In this document: positions 1 to 8,182 of the stretch, one piece after another | Layout: each line of letters starts with the position of its first letter | How positions within the stretch are numbered: the first letter of the stretch is position 1 | NCBI RefSeq assembly: GCF_000737195.2 | Contig: NZ_JALM01000070.1 | Span: 1-53,080, forward strand | Direction: 5' to 3' | Origin: Sciscionella sediminilitoris | GTDB lineage: Bacteria > Actinomycetota > Actinomycetes > Mycobacteriales > Pseudonocardiaceae | DNA length: 53,080 bases | Notes under the pieces: model-generated | Databases searched by the model: none | Told to the model about the DNA's origin: nothing | What the model saw: only the letters and a program-made list of their open reading frames with translations | Program-made: the position numbers and the translations under genes

Positions 1-930
1 GAACCACTCTCGCCGGATCTCCCGAACACCGCGCAAGCCTATTCCCGTGGCGAGGTCGGTGTCGAACACGTGGACCGGATCCGTCAGTTCGCCGCCGAGC
101 TTCCGGCTGAGGTGTCGATCGGGGACGCCTGGCCGATCGCAGAGCAGGCACTCGCTGAGATCGCTGGTGAAGTCGGCCCGCGTGGGCTTGTCCGGCCGAT
201 CCGGGAACTACGAGCCCGCCTCGATCCGGACGGACAGGCACCGACTGACCATGAAGCTCTGCGTCCGGATCGGGAAATCTGGCTCCGGCACCACAACAAC
301 CAGTGGGAAATCCACGGTCGCCTGGACTACGAAACCGGACTCAAACTCCGCAGCGTCCTCGACACGCTCGGCAAACCCCGCAGCAGCGAAACCAACGGCG
401 GAACACCCGATATCCGCACCCCAACAGAACGCGACGCCGACGCCCTCGCCGACATCGTTCAGTTGGCCGCGAACCCGGAAAACCTTCCCGAAAATGGGGG
501 CGAACCGTTCACCACCATGGTCACCATGACCGAACAGAACCTGCGGGAAGGCATCGGGACCGCCACCACCATGGACGGCACCACCATCCCCGCCCAGCAA
601 CTCAGACGCATCGCCTGCGACGCCGGAATCATCCCCACCGTGCTCGGTAGCGCGGGTGAAGTACTCGACATGGGATGCCGAGACCGCACCGCACCACCCA
701 AACTCCGCCGCCGACTCACCGCCAGAGACAACGGATGCGCCCACCCCGACTGCGATCACCAGCCCGCACTCACCCAAGCCCACCACACCCACCACCACAC
801 CAACGGCGGGCCCACCACCGAAACAACATGGTGCTCCTCTGCACCTACCACCACACCCTCATCCACCACACCAACTGGAAAGTCCAGATACAACACGGAA
901 AACCTGAATCCACCCCACCCGAATACCGGC
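1..930 (+). repeat. Left copy of a long direct repeat (DUF222/HNH gene)
   Basis: This stretch is closely similar at the nucleotide level to 52106-53040 in the same orientation, with several perfectly identical runs longer than 30 bases in the central part. The pair are paralogous genes rather than a mobile-element terminus. They are long enough to allow homologous recombination across the intervening 52 kb. Confidence 0.8.
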
Positions 931-971
931 CGCTCATTCGTGCGGGAAGGAGTGGTGCTCGTGCGCGATGA
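1..971 (+). pseudogene. DUF222/HNH endonuclease-like (13E12-type) gene, 5' truncated by window and frameshifted
   Basis: The frame opens at base 1 without a start. It aligns base for base with the intact copy at 51842-53062 at an offset of about 52105, so some 263 bases of its 5' end lie outside the window. It encodes most of the DUF222 region and the first half of a C-terminal HNH domain (AHPDCD, then QAHH). Around 822-824 one base is missing relative to the intact copy (GAAACAACATG here, GAGGACAACATG there). The frame then leaves the NNMVLLC-HH part of the HNH motif, which continues in the +1 frame to a TGA at 969-971. Without that shift the frame runs on unrelated to 1065. The broken motif argues for a dead gene, although a sequencing error in a C-rich stretch is possible. 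The tail overlaps the convergent NTF2-like gene by 38 bases. Native function of these 13E12-repeat proteins is not established. Confidence 0.85.
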
Positions 972-1329
972 ACCAGCGCCCGCTTTCCTTACGCAGACCG
1001 AAAGTGAGTCGCAAGCGGTTGTCCGGGTTCGCGGCGAGCTCATCCGGGGTGCCGCAGCGCAATAGGGCGTGCGCGAAGGCCACCTCGATGCCCGCGGTGA
1101 CCTCCAGCGCGACAAGCTCGAACTTCGCGCCACTCGCCTGCCAATCGAAGAACGGTGGCCAGATCCGTTGATATTTCTCGATTCCGCGCACCCCGTCGTA
1201 GGGCGGTGGCACATCGAACACGACGAGGTCCTCGGTGTGCCCGGCGAGCACGGTCGCCAGATCACCGCCGTGCACCGCGATGACCCAATGCCGGATCAGT
1301 TCGCGGATCTGCCGCTCGTCCTCGCTCAT
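934..1329 (-). CDS. NTF2-like/SnoaL-fold protein (DUF4440, SgcJ/EcaC-like)
   Basis: About 131 residues, the usual size for a single cone-shaped NTF2/SnoaL domain. The N-terminal helix (ERQIRELIRHWVIAV) and the HTEDLVVFDVPPP segment are typical of the YybH/SgcJ group, as is the C-terminal beta sheet ending GRWFIAHEHHSFPHE. The ATG at 1329 is chosen because GGAGGAG lies about five bases upstream on the minus strand; an ATG at 1344 has no such site. Family members include steroid-isomerase-like and polyketide-cyclase-like proteins, and many have no known substrate, so no reaction is assigned. The gene is convergent with the broken HNH gene and overlaps its tail. It lies 39 bases after the MFS gene on the same strand and could be the last gene of that operon. 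Confidence 0.8.
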   Translation of the reverse strand: MSEDERQIRELIRHWVIAVHGGDLATVLAGHTEDLVVFDVPPPYDGVRGIEKYQRIWPPFFDWQASGAKFELVALEVTAGIEVAFAHALLRCGTPDELAANPDNRLRLTFGLRKESGRWFIAHEHHSFPHE

Positions 1330-1368
1330 CGCGCTCCTCCGCACGCCTGAGCAACAGCGTACCCGGGC

Positions 1369-2637
1369 TCAGCGCACCGCGCGAACGGCGAGAACCACGG
1401 CTCCGCCCGCGAGGGTGACCAGCGCGGACAGCGCGAACAGCACCGGATAGCTGTGCACGGTGCCGAGCACGGCCGCGGCGATGACCGGGGCGACCACCTG
1501 AGGAAGGGAGTTGGCGATGTTGATCAGGCCGAGATCCTTGGCGCGGTCCGAGGCTGCGGGCAGGATCTGGGTGAGCACGGCCGGAGCCGCCGCCCAGTAG
1601 GTGCCGAAACCGACCCCGAGCAGCGGTGCGGCGGCAAGCGAAGCCGTCCAGCTCGGCGAACACACGAGCAGGATCGCGGCGACCGCCATGACCACGGCGG
1701 AACCGAGCACGAAGGGTTTGCGCCTGCCACTGCGATCCGAAGCCATTCCGCACACCACGGCACCGATCACCAGTGCGGCACCGTAGAGCGCCATCAGGAT
1801 CAGCAGCCCGGTCTGCGGATCCCGGTAGTGCACGGCATCGGAGAGGAAGTACAGCAGATACAGGGTGCCGATCGCGTTGCCGAGGTTGATCAGGAAATGC
1901 ATCACCCAGCCCCAGCCGAAATCCGGGTGCGCACGCGGGGAAATCCACATCCCGCGCAGCGTGGCGAACAGCGACTGGCTGGGCCGGAAGCGTTTCGGCA
2001 GCTGGTCGTCCGGTGTGCACAGGGTGAATGCGCACGCCCCCACGATCACGAGCAGCGCGCAGGCTCCGTAACCGGGCGCCAATCCGGTGACGAGCACGGT
2101 GACCACGAGCGCGCCCAGCACCGTGCCGAGCATCTGGCTGATCCCGGTGAGCCCGCCGAGCCTGCCCCGCTGTTCCCGGGGAACCCGGTCGGCGAGCGCC
2201 GCGGTGAGCGTGGCGAGCATGCCGTTCAACCCGGCCTGGACCAGGCACCAGCCAACGATCATCACCACGGTGTTCGGCGCGATCGCCAGCACCCCGAGCC
2301 CGGCGGCGCCCAACAGCGCACCGGCAAGCGTCCACGGGTGCCGCCGCCCCCAGCGCGTCGTGGTCCGATCGGAAAGAGTGCCGATCAGCGGGTTCGCCAC
2401 CAGCGCCACGGCCGCGCCGATCCCCATCACCAGGGAAAGGGTGAGCGCCTTGCCGCTCGGATCGAGTGCCGCCGACTGTTCGGGCAGCAGCACCTGGATC
2501 GGCGCGTAAAAGGCCAGCCACAGACCGAGATTCGCCAGGAAAAGCAACCCGATCCAGCCCGCGCGTACCTCGCGGACCGGTTCGGCCAGCGCGGCGGGCA
2601 GTTGTTCGGTCCCGGTGCCGTTCGCCGCCGCGTTCAT
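1369..2637 (-). CDS. MFS transporter, GPH/SLC45-like sugar carrier
   Basis: The 422-residue polytopic membrane protein has the organisation of MFS sugar porters. The loop between helices 2 and 3 reads GTLSDRTTTRWGRRHPW, the signature of glycoside/sucrose-type carriers. The ATG at 2637 overlaps the stop of the GH1 gene as ATGA, so translation is probably coupled; a longer frame opening at 2751 runs inside the glucosidase gene and is rejected. As third gene of the acylase, glucosidase, carrier operon it most likely imports the glycoside cleaved by the cytoplasmic beta-glucosidase, or exports a product. The direction of transport cannot be read from sequence. Confidence 0.85.
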   Translation of the reverse strand: MNAAANGTGTEQLPAALAEPVREVRAGWIGLLFLANLGLWLAFYAPIQVLLPEQSAALDPSGKALTLSLVMGIGAAVALVANPLIGTLSDRTTTRWGRRHPWTLAGALLGAAGLGVLAIAPNTVVMIVGWCLVQAGLNGMLATLTAALADRVPREQRGRLGGLTGISQMLGTVLGALVVTVLVTGLAPGYGACALLVIVGACAFTLCTPDDQLPKRFRPSQSLFATLRGMWISPRAHPDFGWGWVMHFLINLGNAIGTLYLLYFLSDAVHYRDPQTGLLILMALYGAALVIGAVVCGMASDRSGRRKPFVLGSAVVMAVAAILLVCSPSWTASLAAAPLLGVGFGTYWAAAPAVLTQILPAASDRAKDLGLINIANSLPQVVAPVIAAAVLGTVHSYPVLFALSALVTLAGGAVVLAVRAVR

Positions 2638-3959
2638 TCCCGGCCGCCGAGAAAACCCCGCAGCCAATGGTAGGAATCCTTCGGGGTGCGCCGCTGGCTC
2701 GCATAGTCCACGTGCACGAGACCGAACCGTGGCGCGTATCCCTTGGACCACTCGAAATTGTCCAGCAACGACCAGACGAGGTAGCCGCGCACATCCACAC
2801 CGGCGTCCATCGCCTCGCGCAGCGCGCGCAGATGCGCGTCGAGGAAGGCGATCCGGTGCTCATCCGCGATCCGTCCGTCCGCATCGGGCTCATCCACCCC
2901 GCTGCACCCGTTCTCGGTGAGATACACCGGCGGAAGCGTTGGCCCGACCCGTTCGCGCAGCGCGACGAGGAACTCCCGCAGGCCGTCCGGGACGATCGGG
3001 GAATCGTTGTTGGTGCGCGGATAGCCCTCGATCGGCGGCAGGTCGAACGGCAGCGGGCTACCTGGCGAAGGCGCCGCTGCTCCCTGCGGTTCGTAGTAGT
3101 TGACCCCGTAGAAATCCAGCGGCGCCGCGATCACCGGCAGATCCTCGGCGTACCCCTCGGGCAGATAGGGCAACAGCTCCTCCGGATAGCTGCCGAGCAG
3201 CACCGGATCCGAGAACAACCGGTTGATCAGCGCGTCCAGCACCCCGGCCGCGGCATGATCGGCTGGGCTGTCCCCGAGTGCCCAGATCGGCGAATGGTTG
3301 TTCGCCGTACCGACCGCGCGCGCCCCGGCAGCACGCAGCGCCCCGACCGCGAGCCCGTGCGCCAGATGCTGGTGGCATGCGGCCGGAAGGGCACCGAAGA
3401 GCAAGGTCCTCCCCGGCGCGTACTCCCCCGTCGCATACCCGTACAGCGTCTCCACCATGGGTTCGTTGAGCGGGATCCACTTGCCGACCCGATCGGCGAG
3501 CCGTGCCCCCACGACCGCCGCGTACTCCGCGAACCGGTACGCCGTCTCCCGGTTCAGCCAACCGCCCGCGTCCTCCAGCGGTTGGGGTGTGTCCCAGTGG
3601 TAGAGCGTGCACACCGGTTCGATCCCGGCCGCGCACAACCGGTCGACCAGGCGGTCGTAGAAATCCAGACCCGCCGCGTTGACCGGCGCGGCCCCCTGCG
3701 GGCACACCCGCGGCCAGGCCACCGAGAACCGGTAGGCCCCTGCCCCGAGCCCGGAGAGCAGCTCCAGATCGCTCTCCCAGCGGTGATAGTGATCGCAGGC
3801 GATATCCGCGTTCGCCCCGTCTGCGATCTTGCCCGGCGTGGCGCAGAAGGTGTCCCACACCGAGGGCCCGCGCCCGTCCTCGCGCACCGCGCCCTCGATC
3901 TGGAAGGCCGAGGTCGACACGCCCCACAGGAAGTCCTGCGGGAAATCCGCGCGCCTCAC
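2634..3959 (-). CDS. Glycoside hydrolase family 1 beta-glucosidase
   Basis: Retaining (beta/alpha)8 glycosidase of 441 residues, standard length for bacterial GH1. The N terminus FPQDFLWGVSTSAFQIEG is the GH1 N-terminal signature. The acid/base glutamate is in NEP (N165-E166-P167) and the nucleophile glutamate in TEN-G (E349). The W-E-W-type +1 subsite region (LVWSLLDNFEWSKGYAPRFGL) is intact. No signal peptide is seen, so it acts in the cytoplasm. The GTG at 3959 overlaps the stop of the acylase gene as GTGA; the longer frame to 4262 is a shadow within the acylase gene. The acid/base segment reads WIPLNEP rather than WxTxNEP, a modest variation. It should release glucose or a related sugar from a glycoside brought in by the adjoining MFS carrier. 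The aglycone is unknown. Confidence 0.92.
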   Translation of the reverse strand: MRRADFPQDFLWGVSTSAFQIEGAVREDGRGPSVWDTFCATPGKIADGANADIACDHYHRWESDLELLSGLGAGAYRFSVAWPRVCPQGAAPVNAAGLDFYDRLVDRLCAAGIEPVCTLYHWDTPQPLEDAGGWLNRETAYRFAEYAAVVGARLADRVGKWIPLNEPMVETLYGYATGEYAPGRTLLFGALPAACHQHLAHGLAVGALRAAGARAVGTANNHSPIWALGDSPADHAAAGVLDALINRLFSDPVLLGSYPEELLPYLPEGYAEDLPVIAAPLDFYGVNYYEPQGAAAPSPGSPLPFDLPPIEGYPRTNNDSPIVPDGLREFLVALRERVGPTLPPVYLTENGCSGVDEPDADGRIADEHRIAFLDAHLRALREAMDAGVDVRGYLVWSLLDNFEWSKGYAPRFGLVHVDYASQRRTPKDSYHWLRGFLGGRE

Positions 3960-6808
3960 GGGTGCCCCGTGAACTGGACGACCTGCTGATAGGTCGGGCG
4001 GTTCTGCCAGGTGATCTTGCCGTCGGTCACCCCGCCCATCGGGCGGTGGATGATCGAGTCGGCGCACCACTGCTGCCCGGCCTTGCAGTCCTCGTCGCCG
4101 GGATAGACCTCCTCCGGTGACTGGGCCGCCGCCTTGGCGAGCGTGTCGAGCAGCGTCTTCCGGCAACCGGCGAGATCCCCGGAACCGCAGTACTTCTGGG
4201 CGAGTGGACCGGAGACCGGTTCGCCGAGCACCGCGCGCAGATCCTTGTCCACATAGGACCACCAGCCGAACTGGAAGGCGGAACCCTTGTGCGGCTGGTC
4301 CTCATTGGCACCCGCCGAACCGTGTTTCTCCCCGGCCTGGCCGCCCGATGGGGACTCGTTGAGCTGTAAGGCACTGGTCATCGCGCTGAACAGTGGTGCG
4401 CCCATGCCGTCCTTGAACTCCGCTGTGGTCAGCAGCGGCCACCACGCGTCCATGATCCGGATCGCGTCCGCGTTCGCGTAAACCTGGCTGCTCTTCTTCG
4501 TCTCCACTCGTTTCGCACCGTCACGCTGCCACCGCCGCAGCTTCTCCACGGTCTCGCGCAGCGCGGGATCGGTCACCGGGGCGGAATCGATCACCTTCAG
4601 CAGCTTCGGCAGCACATCCTCGCCCCGCAGATCGGTCACCGAGGCATCCGCCATGGCCTTGACCAGATCCGCGCGGCTGATCGGGCGTCCGCCGTGCACC
4701 AGCGCCCGCACCCGGTCCTCGAGCAGGTTCGAGCGGTACACGCTGCCGTCCCCGAAGCCCGGCGAGGTGTACTCGGCGGCGGGCTTGTTGTTCCAGGAGA
4801 TGTAGTAGTCCTGGTCGATCGATTGGGGATGCGAGGCGAACCCGGTGGTCTGCGAGGTGTTGGCCTCCGGATTCCAGCCGCGCCACTCATAGCGCTTCTC
4901 CGCCGTGATCGGCAGGTTCGGATCCACGGTGGACGGACGGTCCGGGTTGTCCCCGGAGTTGTAGTAGGCGGTGTGCTGATCGTTCGCATAGAACCAGTTG
5001 AAGGTGTAGTTCACCTTCGCGGCCGCGCGCTGGAAATCCTGTGGCGTGCGCATCTGTGCCGGATCGTTGAACTTCCCGAAACCGATGATCGAGTCCGCCT
5101 CGTGCAGATAGCTCGACCGCTGGCTGGCATAGGCCACCGGTTTACCGCCGATCGTGGCCCGGTGGGTGACCAGGCCGTACTTCGTCCGGTACATGACGAG
5201 CTTGTAGGAGCCCTCCGGGGTGGAATCGGCGATCGTGGGTTTCCAGGAATCCGCGCGCTCCAGGCGTTCCATCGGCACACAGCGATCACCGTCGAGGTAG
5301 TGATCGGATTCCTTGGTCACCGGGGAACCGTCGGGTTCGCACAACCGCATCGCGAAGGTGTCGGTGACATCCTGGGACGCGGAAGTGGCACTCCAGGAGT
5401 AGTTCTCGCCCCTGCCGAGCTCGACGTAGAAACTCACTCCGGCGAAGGCGGCGCCCCGGGAATGAATGCCCGGGCCGTCGAGTTCCTCCAGCATCAGCAG
5501 TTGCGGAGCGAAATATCCGGTCTGCGGCCCGAACACGGCGATCGGATGGCCGTCATCGGTGTGCTTGCCGTTCACCACGAGCGCATTGGACATCCCGTGT
5601 TTGGCGGAAAGCAGGTTCCCCGGCAGCACCCCCCGATCGAAGATGCCCTTGGCGGCGTTGCGGTCTCCGCTGCCCCGGGTCTCCGCCCGGGTCTTCGCGT
5701 CCGTGCTCGCCCGCTGTGCCGCGGCTTCCGGTTTCTCCACCGCCGAACCGGTCGGATCGTAGATCTCCTGCTGCGGTTGCACCGATCCCGGATCGGGCAT
5801 CGCCACACCTTCGGGGTTCGCCGGGCTCGCACTGTACGGGAACTTCTGTCCATCGTGGACCGTCAGGTTCGCCTCCGGATCGTTCTCCTCCCGGAAGGAG
5901 CGCCACACCGCGTCACCGCGCTCGCGCCCGTAGCGCTGCTCGGCGGCCTGCTTCACCAGCGCGGAGGTCACTTCCCCGCCGCCACCACTGCCGAACAGCG
6001 CGCCGACCACGCTCGCGATGGCGACCAGATCGGTCGCCTTGAACGGTTTGATGGTCCCGGCGTTGGTGATCGGGTCGATGTGCCCGGTCAGGTCGTATTC
6101 CCCGGGGAAGTTCCGCTGCTTGTGCGCCTTCGCCGCGTAGGCGTTGATCCCGTCCAGGTAGGCGTTGATGTCCCCGAGCGCCCGCTTGCCGTCCGGCCCG
6201 CTGTTCGCGATCGTGTCGACCTGGCGTTGCAGGTCCTTCTCGGTGTACGGGGCCGCGGCCCAGAACGTCTGCTCGAGCTGGCGGTTCGCGGCCGCCCCTC
6301 CGGCGAAGCTGCTCAGTTCACCGCGCCCGACGTGGCGGAACAGGTCCATCAGCCACAACCGGTCCTGCCCCGCGGCGTACCCGGCGCCGTATTCGGTTCC
6401 CTCCCGCGTGGTCCCCTTGATGTGCGGGATGCCACGCGCCTTGTCCCTGGTGATCGTGACATCCGCGCGCGGCCGCTGCACGCTCGCCACCTTGTCCTGG
6501 GGCACCCCGAAGGAAGCGTCGTTGAAGTAGTTCTCGATGGTGGAGTTCGTCAGCCCCTGATAGTCGCCGGCCAGATTGCCGTATGCGGCGAGCTGATCAT
6601 CGGTGTGCGCGGGCCGGGTACCGAACAGCTTGTTGCCGAGGATGTCGGCGAGCGTGGCGTTCCCGTTCTCTCCCGGCGGCAGAATGTCCGAGCACTGCCC
6701 GCCACAGTAGTCACCGGACTCCTTCGGCGCGGCGACCGCGGAACCGGAACCGAACGCGAGCGCGGTGACCGCCGTCAACGTCACGAATACCCGAGTGCAT
6801 CGATGCAT
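3956..6808 (-). CDS. Penicillin-acylase-type N-terminal serine hydrolase (S45 family), secreted
   Basis: The 950-residue precursor begins with a Sec-type signal peptide (charged start, hydrophobic core, AVAA cleavage region at about residue 27). The alpha-chain part contains the family pattern TRDKARGIPHIKG and GAGYAAGQDRLWLMDLFRHVGRGELSSFAG. A Gln/Glu/Ala-rich linker precedes the presumed autoproteolytic site before Ser407 in HGMSNALVV, which would become the catalytic N terminus of the beta chain with the usual Asn next to it. The family hydrolyses amides such as penicillins, acyl-homoserine lactones and lipopeptide acyl chains (aculeacin). The true substrate is not visible here. The ATG at 6808 has AGGGCAGG upstream. 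It is the first gene of an overlapping three-gene operon with GH1 and MFS, an unusual partnership, and it follows the FAD oxidase after only 15 bases. Confidence 0.9.
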   Translation of the reverse strand: MHRCTRVFVTLTAVTALAFGSGSAVAAPKESGDYCGGQCSDILPPGENGNATLADILGNKLFGTRPAHTDDQLAAYGNLAGDYQGLTNSTIENYFNDASFGVPQDKVASVQRPRADVTITRDKARGIPHIKGTTREGTEYGAGYAAGQDRLWLMDLFRHVGRGELSSFAGGAAANRQLEQTFWAAAPYTEKDLQRQVDTIANSGPDGKRALGDINAYLDGINAYAAKAHKQRNFPGEYDLTGHIDPITNAGTIKPFKATDLVAIASVVGALFGSGGGGEVTSALVKQAAEQRYGRERGDAVWRSFREENDPEANLTVHDGQKFPYSASPANPEGVAMPDPGSVQPQQEIYDPTGSAVEKPEAAAQRASTDAKTRAETRGSGDRNAAKGIFDRGVLPGNLLSAKHGMSNALVVNGKHTDDGHPIAVFGPQTGYFAPQLLMLEELDGPGIHSRGAAFAGVSFYVELGRGENYSWSATSASQDVTDTFAMRLCEPDGSPVTKESDHYLDGDRCVPMERLERADSWKPTIADSTPEGSYKLVMYRTKYGLVTHRATIGGKPVAYASQRSSYLHEADSIIGFGKFNDPAQMRTPQDFQRAAAKVNYTFNWFYANDQHTAYYNSGDNPDRPSTVDPNLPITAEKRYEWRGWNPEANTSQTTGFASHPQSIDQDYYISWNNKPAAEYTSPGFGDGSVYRSNLLEDRVRALVHGGRPISRADLVKAMADASVTDLRGEDVLPKLLKVIDSAPVTDPALRETVEKLRRWQRDGAKRVETKKSSQVYANADAIRIMDAWWPLLTTAEFKDGMGAPLFSAMTSALQLNESPSGGQAGEKHGSAGANEDQPHKGSAFQFGWWSYVDKDLRAVLGEPVSGPLAQKYCGSGDLAGCRKTLLDTLAKAAAQSPEEVYPGDEDCKAGQQWCADSIIHRPMGGVTDGKITWQNRPTYQQVVQFTGHP

Positions 6809-6823
6809 GCGTGCCTGCCCTTT

Positions 6824-8122
6824 TCAGCCGAGAACCCGGTCCAGATACGGATTGCCGAACCGCTTTTCCGGATCGACCTCCTTGCGTACCCGGAGGAAAT
6901 CGTCGAATCGCGGATAGCGTGCCCGCAGTTGTTCGGCGTCCAGCTCGTGCATCTTCCCCCAGTGCGGCCGCCCGCCGACCGCACCGGCGATCGCGGCGAA
7001 CGCGGCGAAGTACTCCCGATAAGGCATGCCGAGGAACTGGTGCACCGCGATGTACGCCGAGTCCCGGCCGTAGGCGGTGGAAAGCCAGATGTCGTCGGCC
7101 GCGGCGACCCGCACCTCGACCGGGAACGCCACCGGGGACTCGAGTTTCGGCACCAGCTCGCGCAGTTCGGTCAGCACCTCGCCCACCGATTCGCGCGGCA
7201 CCGCGAACTCCGATTCCACGAACCGCACCGATCGCTTCGTCACGAAGACCTTGTGTGAGTAATCGCTGTATTCGCGCGGGGAAAGCAGCGCCGAGGACAA
7301 CCGCCCGAACGGGGTGACCAGCCGCGGTATCGCGCGGCCCGCCCGGCACAGCGCGCCGAACGCGAAGTTCTCCGTGACCTCGTAGTCCACGAAGCTCTTG
7401 ATCCGGCCGAGCGGTTCGGGACTGCTACCCCGCGGCAATCGGTTGTTGCGCTTGACAAGGGCATTGCGCCCATACGGGAACCAGTAGAACTCGAAGTGAT
7501 CCTCGGCGAGCGCGGACTCGGCGAACCCGGCCAGCACCTCCTCGAGTGGTTCCGGCCGTTCCCGCGCGTGCAGCACGAAAGCCGGTTCACAGCGCAGGGT
7601 CACGGCGGTGAGTACCCCGAGCGCGCCGAGCCCGACCCGCGCCGCGGCGAACAGTTCCGGGTTCTCCTCGGCGGAGCAGCGCACCGGAGTTCCGTCCGCG
7701 AGCACCAGTTCGAGCCCGGCAACCTGGGTCGCCAGCCCGCCGAGCCGAGCCCCGGTTCCGTGGGTTCCGGTGGAGATCGCCCCGGCGATGGTCTGGGCGT
7801 CGATATCGCCGAGATTGGTCATCGCCAGCCCGAGCGCGTCGAGTTCCCGGTTCAGCGTACGCAGGGTGGTTCCCGCGCGGACGGTGACGATTCCGGTTTC
7901 CGGGTCCGCGGAGCTGATCCCGCTCAGCGCGCTCAGCTCGAGCGCGTGTTCCTCGGTGGCGGCGATCGCGGTGAAGGAATGTCCGCTGCCGCGGGCACGT
8001 ACCCGGGCACCATCGGACGCGGCGGAGCCCACCGCGGCGGCGACCTCCTCGACGTCGCGCGGTGTGTGCACCCGTTTCGGGCTGACGGCAACGGTGCCCG
8101 CCCAATTGGTCCATCGGGTCAT
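6824..8122 (-). CDS. FAD-linked oxidase, D-arabinono-1,4-lactone oxidase/alditol oxidase family
   Basis: VAO-fold flavoprotein of 432 residues. The FAD-binding region has GSGHSF (residues 45-50); His48 occupies the place of the covalent flavin histidine in alditol oxidase. The pyrophosphate loop TGTHGTG follows near residue 118. The C-terminal ALO domain carries HWGKMH (387-392), conserved in L-gulonolactone, arabinonolactone and alditol oxidases. These enzymes oxidise sugar alcohols or aldonolactones with O2, giving H2O2. The substrate cannot be settled from sequence. The start is the ATG at 8122, just inside the divergent intergenic region that holds the TGAAA-CAA-TTTCA palindrome. Divergence from the PLP-fold gene at 8183 suggests common control. 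Confidence 0.88.
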   Translation of the reverse strand: MTRWTNWAGTVAVSPKRVHTPRDVEEVAAAVGSAASDGARVRARGSGHSFTAIAATEEHALELSALSGISSADPETGIVTVRAGTTLRTLNRELDALGLAMTNLGDIDAQTIAGAISTGTHGTGARLGGLATQVAGLELVLADGTPVRCSAEENPELFAAARVGLGALGVLTAVTLRCEPAFVLHARERPEPLEEVLAGFAESALAEDHFEFYWFPYGRNALVKRNNRLPRGSSPEPLGRIKSFVDYEVTENFAFGALCRAGRAIPRLVTPFGRLSSALLSPREYSDYSHKVFVTKRSVRFVESEFAVPRESVGEVLTELRELVPKLESPVAFPVEVRVAAADDIWLSTAYGRDSAYIAVHQFLGMPYREYFAAFAAIAGAVGGRPHWGKMHELDAEQLRARYPRFDDFLRVRKEVDPEKRFGNPYLDRVLG

Positions 8123-8137
8123 CTACCGCACAGTATA

Positions 8138-8150
8138 TGAAACAATTTCA
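8138..8150. promoter_or_regulatory. Palindromic operator candidate TGAAA-CAA-TTTCA between divergent genes
   Basis: Perfect 5-bp arms (8138-8142 and 8146-8150) sit in an AT-rich patch of an otherwise GC-rich 60-base spacer, between starts at 8122 (minus) and 8183 (plus). The pattern resembles half-sites reported for RpiR/MurR-type regulators. No regulator of that family is encoded in the window, so the assignment is inference. Confidence 0.45.
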
Positions 8151-8182
8151 CATTTCTAGCCCCATTTGCGTACGGTGACCCT

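Noticed and set aside
1-930. Mobile element or integrase remnant at the window ends
   Set aside because: The repeated genes are DUF222/HNH proteins with no inverted terminal repeats, target duplications, transposase or recombinase motifs. They are better described as a multicopy gene family.
1347-1372. CTGAGC/GCTCAG inverted repeat near the MFS stop codon as a terminator
   Set aside because: The 14-base loop and overlap with the stop codon make a functional terminator unlikely, and the NTF2-like gene downstream may be on the same transcript.
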